DNA of 64,000 nucleotides from positions 102,372 through 166,371 of the forward strand of contig CAJNDS010000319.1 of assembly GCA_905221605.1 (NCBI GenBank). Reading direction: 5' to 3'. The translations under genes were made by a program, and so were the position numbers. Each line of letters opens with the position of its first letter. Within the stretch, counting starts at the first letter, position 1. Positions 49,901-60,301 of this stretch are shown one piece after another. The stretch comes from Symbiodinium natans (taxonomy: Eukaryota > Sar > Dinophyceae > Suessiales > Symbiodiniaceae). A model generated the notes under the pieces. It was not told the origin of the DNA and searched no databases. It was given only the letters and a program-made list of their open reading frames with translations.

Positions 49901-51945
49901 CACTGGCTAGCACTGAGTTCGATAAATCTGCCCATGTGCATTCCAAAGCTAGAAGCTGCCTTTCAATCGCCTCGGCTTGAGAATCTTTACCTCAGACCTT
50001 TGAACCACGCGGCTGTTTCAACAGGTTGGGGCCCAACACAATGGCCCCTCTCCGCAGAAGTGACGGGACTCCAAAAGGGCCAGCCCATAACCAACAAGCC
50101 GATGTAGCTGCAATATTGACAGAGGCTTGCAGGGCGCCCATTCGTTTTCCAGCTTGCTGCGCTGGCGCGGAAGCTGCCAAATCGAACCTGCAGGACAGGT
50201 CATACCCCCCTGGCGAGTTCAACTTGCACCTGCTTTTCGGTTTGCAGATTTGGCTGTGCCCTGCGTCGAAGCCCCAATGGTTCCAGAAAGCCTTTCCTGT
50301 CTGAGTCTGAGTGAAATCTTTAGACACCGGCAGTTCATCTGCAGAGACCACTTCGTGGAGGGAAAACATGGCTCACATCCCCCAGGAGGGCAACAAGGTT
50401 TAAGGCACGGTTGGTGCGATGTGGTGTAGACGGCCGCTTTGACTGTTCTGCTAGGCATGCGGTCTTTAGCGATGTATGAGCAGGAAATCGGCCAGTTGCT
50501 TGCATACGCTTCAGTTTCAAGGCTCTTCATGACTCTCGAGGGATGTGTCAGCAGGTAGCATACCGTTCCCTTTCAGTTCGGACATAACCGGACAGTTTGG
50601 GAAGACCGTTCCCGCACTAGTCCAACCTCAAAGCTTGCCATGTGAATAGGCGCCGTCTCATCGCCTTCCGGTTGCGGCAACATGTTCCACACAGCGTCTG
50701 CGTTCTACAGCTGTAGCATAGGCATTGGAAGTACTCACGTATCGAAGCAAAAGATTGCCTGCGCTGGGCATGCCTTGGGTTTGGAGAGAGCACGTTCCAT
50801 GAGAAGGTGCGCAGGAGTGCAAGATTTGCTTAGAATCCATGTTTGGCTGCGGCAGTTTGGAGTCGTGTCGCGCCTCCCGTCTCTCACTCCTTTGTGTCGC
50901 CACCTCTTTGGTCGAGCTGCTGCAACGTGGCACACATGCTGGTGCACACGCTCCTGTGCTGCCTCGTTGCATTGCGGATACAGGGAATCAGAAAGGGTGC
51001 TGTTCGCAGGTAGAAGCCGTACTGCATGCCAGGCCACGATGAGAACTTTAGTCCTTTGCCTTGAAATCATTAGCGTTGGCATCCGGCCCTGCTGTGCATT
51101 CGCTGTGGTGCAAGTGGCTGGACTATGGAATCTCAGACCTGCAGCAGTGCCTTTGAAGTCGAGGTGTACTGTCCCGTTGACGCTTTGGCAGCCGAAACAG
51201 CCGAAACTGCCCGGATCCTGCAGCGTATCCTTGCTGCGGATGCTTTGCGTCTCTTGCGGCGCACCTGGCAGATGCTCACGTCTGATGTCTGGGAGAGAGG
51301 GGCTATGCCCACCACGCATGCGCGGGATATCTTATAGGTGCTCGAAACCTGCAAGAACTCAGTTGCTGGTGCCTGCGATGCGGCCGCACTTCTTGGCAAA
51401 GCTCGGGCGGGAGAGTGCTCGGAGAATGCATGCCCGGCAGCTTGCAGCTGTGCATCATGGGCTTAGCATGGAGGCACAGCGCAACAGCAGAGCAACTTGT
51501 GGCACCTCGATTCGACGGTCAGTGGTCTGACAGACTCACCCCCGGATTTTTCCCCAAATTTTGTGGTCTGCATCTGCGCTTAGCGGCTTAGCTCTTGCCT
51601 CGAACTTCAATTTCCTTCCGTCCAGTCAGGGACACATCTGTGTGCTGGCATGTAGTTGCCGTGCTTTATCTGATGGATGCTTCAGAATGTCTTCTTTCAG
51701 AAGAACAGCCATAGCATCTCAATTTGCTCCCTGCCTTGGCAGCCTCGTCCAGACAAGGCGTGGACCTTGGGAGATTTGGGAGTCTCTCACAGACTTTGTT
51801 GCCGCGCCGCTGCTTTCAGTACTTGGATGCTAAGCCTTTCGCTGGAAACGCAAGGCTGCGGGAAACGTGGCAGGCGTCCTTGGACAGGCAATCATGGCCT
51901 AAGGCATCCGAGGGCGGTGTTATGCTCGAAGTGAAAATGATGGAT
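46936..51945. other. About 5 kb without a supportable gene
   Basis: Many short frames on both strands. The longest (plus 50682-51530, 282 codons) has a Cys/Arg/Ser composition typical of non-coding GC-rich DNA and no motif. Short pieces such as 47479-47661 and 51125-51337 look more protein-like but are isolated. Intronic or intergenic DNA is the simplest reading. Confidence 0.4.
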
Positions 51946-54900
51946 TCGCAGTAAGAGCCCAAAGCGTCTCGCCAGCGTTCCCACGAAGCTTGGCACTGTC
52001 TTGGTGAAGTGGTTTTGGCACATGATATCCATGTCGCCGCCGCTATAGAGGAAGACCAGCGTGGCTATCTCTATCTTGCCATTCACCGTGTTTCAGTTTC
52101 GCTGAACTTGCACGGCTGGTGGTGATGGCCCGGCAACGCTATCACTCACGAGCGCAGCGCCCAGCAGCAGTAATCGCTGCTGTGGCAAGCGGCTGCGTGC
52201 CTGTACGCTGCTGCCTGATGTCAAAAGCTGTCCACGTCCCGTCGCGCGTCTTTGCCGCGGATTTGTTCTTGCAGCTTGCAGCTCATGTGCTTGGGAGTTC
52301 TTCGCATCGCTTCATCTACGGCTTGTAACAGTACCCCTCCGGCTGCTGTCATCGCGCCGGGGTGCCTTGTCCACCAGGCAAAAGAAAACCCACATGATGT
52401 GAAGTCGGTGTTGGGGCCTGCAAGGAGTCCGATGCAGAAGCCGCTCTTGGCGGTGCTGCTCGCGCTCCAGGGAGCTAGAAGAGAACCACAGCACTCTCAG
52501 CGGGTTGAACTCACCTGTAGAAGCCGGCAAAGCAATGGCAGAGAGATCTTGCAGGCCAGGCTTCTGCCCCATCGAGGCTCCCAGGTTCACCTCATTCCTC
52601 TGCCCCCATCAAGCCAGCCTGCCTTGTTTGCCGCTGAGTTTGTGTCAGTGGCCCGCATCTTTCTTATTTGACACTGATGACGGGAAGTCTTGTCCACGGC
52701 TCCGTTGTGCACTACAGCTGGTCGCCTGTAGCAAAGACCAGCAACACGAGTCTTGTTTCGAGCCAAAGAGTTTCGCGGCTGCGGTGGGTGCACCAAGTGC
52801 GATGCAATGGCGCAAGCTCAGGCATTGCACTGCCAGGACATTCGGAGGCTTCAGTTGCTACCAAGCCAATCCAACAACGGCCCTGTGTTGCAGTGCTGAT
52901 CTACACCGGTCTTTGACATGATCTTGCGCAACATCCAGAGGCACCGCTTAGCACATCGATGTTGGCTACCTATTGCCGATGCAACAACAGGAAGACCGCC
53001 GCCGCTCCTACCTAAGAATTTAGAGCGTCGACCCGGGCTTTTGTTGCACGTAGGCCGCCTGTTGTTTCCTGGTCTCATTTTGCAGGAGGCGATGCTCGGC
53101 ACGAAGTGTAGAAGGTGTAGAAGCTGCCTTGACAGTAAGAGCCCAAAGCGTTTCAGCAGGGACCTAACTGCGTCGCAACGACGCTTGGCACTGTCTTGGT
53201 GAAGCGAAGACGGCACATGGTTGTATATCTTGCCGCCGAGGACATCCTTGGCTATCTTGCCATTCACCGTGTTTCAGTGTCGCTGAACTTGCACGGTTGG
53301 TGGTGATGGCCCGGCAAAGCTATCACTCACGAGCGCAGCGCCCAGCAGCAGTAATCGCTGCTGTGGCAAGCGGCTGCATGCCTGCACGCCGTTGCCTAAT
53401 GTCAACTTGCGGTGTTGGCTGATATGCAAGCACGACCCTCCTTGCAGCTTCTACGTTCCTGGGATGGAGCACACAATGCAGGTGAATGAGAACATCGGCT
53501 GCTACTTTACTGAGACGGACGAGACCATTGAAGATGTACAGAGCTTCTTGCGCTTGCCGTCACTGCATGACTTAAAGCATGCCCGGGCAGATGATGATGA
53601 TGATGACACCAGAGGTGACACAGGAGCTACAACGTGAGCATTCAGAGGGTCGAGCTTGCGACCGCATCGCAAATGTCAACAGCTGTCCACGTCCCGTCGC
53701 GCGTCTTTGCCGCGGATTTGTTCTTGCAGCTTGCAGCTCATGTGCTTGGGAGTTCTTCGCATCGCTTCATCTACGGCTTGTAACAGTACCCCTCCGGCTG
53801 CTGTCATCGCGCCGGGGTGCCTTGTCCACCAGGCAAAAGAAAACCCACATGATGTGAAGTCGGTGTTGGGGCCTGCAAGGAGTCCGATGCAGAAGCCGCT
53901 CTTGGCGGTGCTGCTCGCGCTCCAGGGAGCTAGAAGAGAACCACAGCACTCTCAGCGGGTTGAACTCACCTGTAGAAGCCGGCAAAGCAATGGCAGAGAG
54001 ATCTTGCAGGCCAGGCTTCTGCCCCATCGAGGCTCCCAGGTTCACCTCATTCCTAAGCCCCCATCAAGCCAGCTTGCCTTGTTTGCCGCTGAGTTTGTGT
54101 CAGTGGCCCGCATCTTTCTTATTTGACACTGATGACGGGAAGTCTTGTCCACGGCTCCGTTGTGCACTACAGCTGGTCGCCTGTAGCAAAGACCAGCAAC
54201 ACGAGTCTTGTTTCGAGCCAAAGAGTTTCGCGGCTGCGGTGGGTGCACCAAGTGCGATGCAATGGCGCAAGCTCAGGCATTGCACTGCCAGGACATTCGG
54301 AGGCTTCAGTTGCTACCAAGCCAATCCAACAACGGCCCTGTGTTGCAGTGCTGATCTACACCGGTCTTTGACATGATCTTGCGCAACATCCAGAGGCACC
54401 GCTTAGCACATCGATGTTGGCTACCTATTGCCGATGCAACAACAGGAAGACCGCCGCCGCTCCTACCTAAGAATTTAGAGCGTCGACCCGGGCTTTTGTT
54501 GCACGTAGGCCGCCTGTTGTTTCCTGGTCTCATTTTGCAGGAGGCGATGCTCAGCACGAAGTGTAGAAGGTGTAGAAGCTGCCTTGACAGTAAGAGCCCA
54601 AAGCGTTTCAGCAGGGACCTAACTGCGTCGCAACGACGCTTGGCACTGTCTGGGTGAAGTGGTTTTGGCACATGATATCCATGTCGCCGCCGCTATAGAG
54701 GAAGACAAGCGTGGCTATCTTGCCATTCACCGTGTTTCAGTTTCGCTGAACTTGCACGGCTGGTGGTGATGGCCCGGCAAAGCTATCACTCACGAGCGCA
54801 GCGCCCAGCAGCAGTAATCGCTGCTGTGGCAAGTGGCTGCATGCCTGTACGCCATTGCTTGATGTCAACAGCTGTCCATGTCCCGTCGCGCGTCTTTGCC

Positions 54901-55273
54901 GCGGATTTGTTCTTGCAGCTTGCGGCTCGTGTGCTTGGGAGTCCTTCGCATCGCCCCATCAACGCAGTACCCCTCCGGCTGCTGTCATCGTGCCGGGGTG
55001 CCTTGTCCACCACGCAAAAGAAAACCCACATGATGTGAAGTCGGTGTTGGGGCCTGCAAGGAGTCCGATGCAGAAGCCGCTCTTGGCGGTGCTGCTCGCG
55101 CTCCAGGGAGCTAGAAGAGAACCACAGCACTCTCAGCGGGTTGAACTCACCTGTAGAAGCCGGCAAAGCAATGGCAGAGAGATCTTGCAGGCCAGGCCTC
55201 TGCCGCATCGAGGCTCCCAGGTTCACCTCATTCCTCTGCCCCCATCAAGCCAGCCTGCCTTGTTTGCCGCTGA
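51946..55273. repeat. Tandem segmental duplication, about 2.4 copies
   Basis: A unit of ~980 bp (core 52218-53203) followed by a ~200-bp joining segment is repeated. 52218-53203 and 53673-54655 align without gaps at an offset of 1455 and differ at only a handful of positions. A third copy starts at ~54862 and diverges after 55273 (GTTTGCCGCTGA), with one internal deletion near 54960. The joining segment occurs at ~51946-52217, 53130-53398 and 54585-54861. No convincing gene lies in the unit. Copy two carries an extra 266-bp insertion (53407-53672). Confidence 0.9.
53407..53672. mobile_element. Small inverted-repeat element (MITE-like), 266 bp
   Basis: Present only in the second tandem copy; copies one and three are continuous at the equivalent point (near 52218-52225 and 54862-54869). 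It is flanked by an 8-bp direct repeat ATGTCAAC (53399-53406 and 53673-53680). Ends are inverted: TTGCGGTG at the left, CATCGCAA at the right, with further similarity inside (GCAAGCACGACCCTC on the left against GAGGGTCGAGCTTGC on the right). It contains a short GAT repeat (~53590-53606) and no transposase. The 8-bp duplication fits hAT- or P-like DNA transposons, but the family is undetermined. Confidence 0.8.
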
Positions 55274-58200
55274 ACCTGAATGCTTGCAGTCTGCGGAAGT
55301 TGAGGGTCAGAGGCAAATCTCTCTTGTCGAGGGTCTCGCCAGTATTCTTCAGGCACGGGATTGCGTTTGCGCCCCGCTGCTTGTGTGGCCGAGCTGTTTG
55401 GGCATCGTCTCTCACCCGTATGGCGGACAGTTTGTGGTTCCTAAGGATCTCCAAATCGTGAAGCCTCAAGCTCAGTTTACTGTGCTTGAAGGTGCCCGAT
55501 GCTCCTACCGGCTCCAAGATATGCATCAAGCCACAAGTCCCTCGACTTACCTTTCGGAGGAGAAGACTGGGTATGAATGTCTCAGATTCCACACGCTGGG
55601 GTTCAAGACGGAAGCTCCCAATATCAGCTCGGATCTGTCGGAGCTGCATCTACCCAGCATGATCTGTCTTTGAGCTGAAGCTCCGTGCCACTGCGCCTTG
55701 CCATGTTGTCTGCCGGAAGCCTACAAGCTACTCCAGCCGTGCAGTGCTTGTATTTGCAGAGAGAGTAGGCTACAGCTGCCTAGCAAGAGAAGCAAGAAGT
55801 TCACAGGACCCCCTACTTGAAGGACCACGGAGTTCAGTAAGGAGCCAAAACAGGAAAGAAACTGCCTTGCCTCCTTAACTGGTCCCTAACTGCCCCTAAC
55901 GATTCTTGTGGGAGGTGCCAAAACTACAAGTTCAGCTACAAGCTTGCAAGCGTCCCAGCACTGCACCACCCTCTGATTTTCACTCGGAGACGGTCCAGGC
56001 TTTGATGCTACAGCCGCGCATGCTTAGCTGCCGCTTGATTGTCAAGGGAGCTTTTGGCGGCATCTTGAACGCCAAACAGGGCACCCGCACCCTTGTGAAA
56101 AGTAAAGGGTTCGCAGGTGTCCAGCCCCAGAAAGGACTCAGGCCCAGCATCCAGTGCTGTGCCTTCTTCTCATTTTGCACCCTCCAGTGGTGCGTTCCCT
56201 GCCATCTTTGCCCTCGGCACATGTGGCACCCGGAGCACGACCACGTGCTTCACCTGCTGTCTCAATGCCTATAACGTCCGTTTGCCATGGACAAGCAGCT
56301 TTGCGACCCAAACATTGAGAGCAAACTAGTCCAAACTGACACGAGGGGCTTCAGCGGAAGCAGTGGAAACACCCAATCCAACACAATCCAAAGTCAAGAG
56401 CGCTTGCAGCCACGTATTGCCCCATTGACATGTCGGAGGAGTCTTCAGCAGAGGCGCCACAAAGATTGAAGCTCTCGCGCCTGTGGAGGCAGTCACCGCC
56501 CTAAGCTTCGAATCAGAAAAGAGGTGGTTCCCCAAAAAACGAGAGAAGCTTGTCCGCGTTCTGAACTAAGACATGAATATTGAAGATGCCCACCTGTCAT
56601 GAAGCAGAAACACGCCTTGATTCTACCAGGCAAGGACCAAGTTCCGTGAAAGACATGAAGCCAAGGGGGTTGTCCTTGTTCTCAAAATAGTCCGAATCCA
56701 TAGTAACATCCTCAAAAGGAACCTCCATCATCCCTTCACGCTCCCCACGTGAAGCCGAAACTCCCGAAAATCACCCAGTCAGAGACATCCTTGCGTCATG
56801 GTCCAGCCTTGCTGCGGTACAGGCTAGGACGCTGGGTTACACGCTTCCGGGTCGATGCCCTTGATTCGGACGGCTTTTTGGCGTGCATGTTGCTGGAAAC
56901 AAGACAATCTGTTTCTAGTGCCTTTACTTTCTGGTTTGCCCCACTCCTTTTCCACCGCTGTGCTAGGGCCATGAACTGGCCGATGAGCCCGCCAACAAGA
57001 GGACGGAGTTCTCTGCTTGGGTCCAGCAGGTCTGTTTCTATCCGGAGGCCTGCAGCTTCGTTGGCTGCCAGTGCATTTTGGAACGACTGCAGTGCGCTTC
57101 ATGCTCCCGGCGCGGCCATTACGCAGCCGAAGAAGATAGCGGCATCGTCTGGTTGCAAGTTGTGCCCCGGAGTACTTAGCCGTGTAGCATTTGCTCGCAC
57201 TTCGGTCACTGAAATCGTACAGCTTCGGCATGCGCGAGTTCCTGACAAATCAGGCATGACTCCATGACTGGCATGGGCATCATGAAATTTCTGTGGCAGT
57301 GCACTGGTGTAGCTCATCCTGTCTCTGGGGCTGGGCACATCCATGCTTGTACACATTGTCGCTTTCAATAGGTTCGGGATCCCAACTATGTGGTTTCCTA
57401 GAAGAGGACCAGAAGAAAGGGACCCAAGAGAGCACCCAATTTGGCAAATTTCGTCGCGATGCCGAAAGCTGTCCGGTGCGTGGGCGATGGGTCGCGGGCC
57501 CAAAAGTGCATGCCCTCGATTCTGATGATGGCTTCTTCGCCCACGTGTTGCTGAATACCATACGTGACTTGTGGGCACCGAAGGCGCCTTGATCTCCTGG
57601 CCAGCGCCTACCCTCTTTCGTGCTCTCAATGTTGCGTCCACTTTGTTTGCACAGGCGCGTGGCCGGAGGTTCACATGTTCTGTTCAAGCGGTTGCAGTGC
57701 AGATTGAGCAGGGTGAACCAGGTGTAGTGGAGGGGGGAGCTGCGTTCTTGGTGCGTGTGGCGGCTGCTGTCATGTTGCAGCACAGTCTTTGCCCGCTCCT
57801 CATGTTGCCTTCCTCGCTGGACGTTGTCCAAAGCAACCCCAGGAACCCCCTCTCACCAAACCAGAATCTAACCTGCCGAGCACACATAGGTTCGTGAGGA
57901 AACATCTGAGTCAGGGTTTGGGGGACTGTTTATCCTGAAGATGCAGCGGGTGCAAGGAAAGGTTGTTTCCGGACATCGTGTGCAAAGAAGTTGCAAGGAA
58001 CATGACAGACCACGGAGGCCGAGGATCACGACGCGCTAACGCGCGTGGTCGAAAGGTGTCTTCCAAAAAGCAGCCGCCCTCACGGTGGATCAGTGGCCCA
58101 GACCTGATCTAATCTTCTCAGTCGTTTACTTGAAGTTCAAGGGTACGCTTGCACCCGTATGCCTTGCGTTTGCAGGTCTAAGTGGGCCTGGGTTTTTCTG

Positions 58201-58368
58201 CGTCGCTAGAGGACGGACTTGGAGGGATGCTAGGGATGGTAATGTTGCTTCAAGAGCAAAACTCCTGAACTGAAAGCGCTTTGAGGTTCCAGGTTTAGAG
58301 CTCCGCGAGGCTGACGTTGTTGATGTACTGAAGCTTTGACGTCATCCTGAGGTCCAAGACCAAGTGCG
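55274..58368. other. Anonymous sequence with a duplicated coding-like module
   Basis: Apart from the module pair described separately (56815-57575), open frames here show no domain. The tail of a 272-codon frame (to 55673) starts inside the third tandem copy and is probably incidental. Confidence 0.35.
56815..57575 (+). repeat. Diverged duplicated coding-like module
   Basis: Plus-strand frames at ~56820-56915 and ~57475-57565 encode related peptides: GRWVTRFRVDALDSDGFLAC and GRWVAGPKVHALDSDDGFFA, each followed by a short Leu-rich stretch and LLET/LLNT. Protein-level similarity exceeds the nucleotide similarity, suggesting old coding exons, about 650 bp apart. The gene is unknown. Confidence 0.4.
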
Positions 58369-58397
58369 GCCTGTGCAGCCTGTGCAGCCTGTGCAGC
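58369..58397. repeat. 9-bp tandem repeat (CCTGTGCAG)3
   Basis: Three perfect copies of GCCTGTGCA in a row. Confidence 0.85.
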
Positions 58398-59150
58398 TCT
58401 GCTGTTGGGAATATAGTACAGGCAGCCAGGCTCCAGCAGGTCACGCGGGTTCCAGAGCCAAGCAAAGCTTGAAGAAAAGCTTGGGGTGCAAAATGGGGAC
58501 ACGGGTGAAGGCTGCTTTCCTTCGCTGGAGGACGATGAAGGCCTTCTGTTCAAGGAGGCGCGCCGTCAAACGTGCGCTCTCTCGTTCTCCAAGGCGCTCG
58601 ACTGTCCTGGTTTGCGATAAATTCATCTCGCCTGAAGGGCATCGGCTCCCACGATGTTCCTTTATCACGTCATGGTATGCTGTGAGGACACTGGCGACCT
58701 CATCGGATCCAAGATTTCTGCAATGCCTGCTCCGTTCACGCCTGGTGTCCTCCATACTTCTATGCCTGAGCGCACAGGGCTTTCGAAATTCCCGTGTGCT
58801 GTGTAATTATGCAAGATTATGTAAGCCCGTCTCCAAGTGCACCAAGTTTCGCCTCCGACCTTTGGTTGCTGCATTCCAGGGAAGTGTCTAGGGCACTTGT
58901 TCGTTTCTTCGCCCTGCCTCCCGACTAAGACACCTATGAGTTAACTCGCATCAATTCTGTTGCGGATGGTCGCCTTGTTATGCCCATGTTCGAACAGTGG
59001 CTAGTGGCCGAACCCGACAAAGCCGTCACAACTAGCCACGGCTTTGGTAGAGTTAGAGCCGGGCTCCTGGGCATGGAGCAGTGTCCACCGGCATGGGGCT
59101 GGGCTTGAGAGGCTTCTGCCACTCCAAGCTTTGTGCTTCCCTAGTGAGGC
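58398..59150. other. Anonymous sequence
   Basis: Short frames only; nothing recognisable. Confidence 0.4.
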
Positions 59151-59400
59151 TGCGGTCTCCAGCTCGTGTGATGCACATGGTACACATGTACGCTGTGCAT
59201 TCTGCCGCAGTTATTTGGCTGATCCTCCGTACCTCGCAGCATTGCCCTGCAAGCGGTATGACAAGGACCTATACAGATTCTGCGGGGAAACATTGACATA
59301 GCCGCAGACTCCTACTGTGCTGCCTAGACCTGGAGCTCGTCGGTGGAAGTCGCCCCGCGCAAGGTCCCAGGGCCTGTTGTCAGTGTTGGAAGTGGCAAAG

Positions 59401-60301
59401 ATCACTCCTTCCAGATATTGCCTAACGGGGGCCAGATACCCGGGATTCGCTGGGCATTAAAATGCCTACCCCCCCCCCCCCCCCCCCCCCCCCACCCGGC
59501 AAATGCAGAACGCACCCCCAAGCACAACCCACCATGCCGGAAGTTCTTCGACTGGAGGGTTCATGGGTTCTTCTCTGAGGGGTCCAGAAGCCAGAGCATG
59601 TTTTCGCATGCCCTCGATGCCGGTACTGGGGCCATTTCATTGAGGCAAATGCCTTTAAAGCTGGGAGACTCAACTTAGGGCTTGTTGGGGCGCGCCGAAA
59701 GCATACGCCTTGCCTAGCTGACTCGTTCGCCAATTTGTGTCGTAGCAAAGTTGGATGCACAAACGGAGTAGTGAAGGTGAAGGGTCATGTGTGCTTGCGC
59801 CGTCGCGAGGTTGCCTTCGGCACCCGGGAGGCCGGGCCAGGGTTGAGAGGTGCAGGTCGGACATGCGGAGGCCAGATTGGGAGGTTGGTGTGGGTTGTCG
59901 CGCTGATCGCTACGGATCCAATCCATCCCACCGCAAATCGCCCGACAGTTTGCAACAAGTCCCCACCTGCCTGCATTGGCCGGACTTCCCTTGCCCAGGC
60001 CACGGACACATGCAGCCACGCAAAAAACTTCGCATTCCTGACCGGTTGCCTCGAACTTGGGTGCACTTGGGGTTTGACATTCAGTGTTGTGCCTTTTGTC
60101 ACATGGAGTGCCTTGCCATAATGCCGCGCGCCAGGGCAGTGCTGTGCCTTCTCACACTTGTGCCTTAACACCCCTCCCTAGTATCTTGAAAACAGGGGAC
60201 CCCAGGTCGGGGTAGTGTTAGGCATTCCCGCGCCCAGAAAACCTGCCTAACACCGCGCCCACTCCGCTAGTAGGTTGTTACATAGGTCTAGGAGGGGTGA
60301 T
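59401..60301. mobile_element. Non-autonomous DNA transposon with 8-bp target duplication, 901 bp
   Basis: Flanked by TGGCAAAG at 59393-59400 and 60302-60309; the sister tandem copy has a single CGGCAAAG at 61544-61551, which is the empty site. Ends form imperfect terminal inverted repeats: ATCACTCCTTCCAGA at the left and, reverse-complemented, ATCACCCCTCCTAGA at the right (12 of 15). Subterminal TGCCTAAC and AATGCCTA words occur near both ends. No transposase is encoded, so it must have been moved in trans. The 8-bp duplication fits hAT, P or Merlin-like families; the terminal bases do not settle which. Confidence 0.88.
59469..59493. repeat. Poly-C tract, 25 bases
   Basis: An uninterrupted run of C, inside the 901-bp transposon near its left end. 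Length may be unreliable if the assembly is from short or noisy reads. Confidence 0.8.

Noticed and set aside
50682-51530. A 282-codon plus-strand open frame as a gene
   Set aside because: Composition is Cys/Arg/Ser-rich without domains, several competing frames overlap it, and no splice or expression signal is visible.
59469-59493. Poly-C tract as a functional tract
   Set aside because: It is within a non-autonomous transposon and homopolymer length is error-prone; nothing links it to a function.
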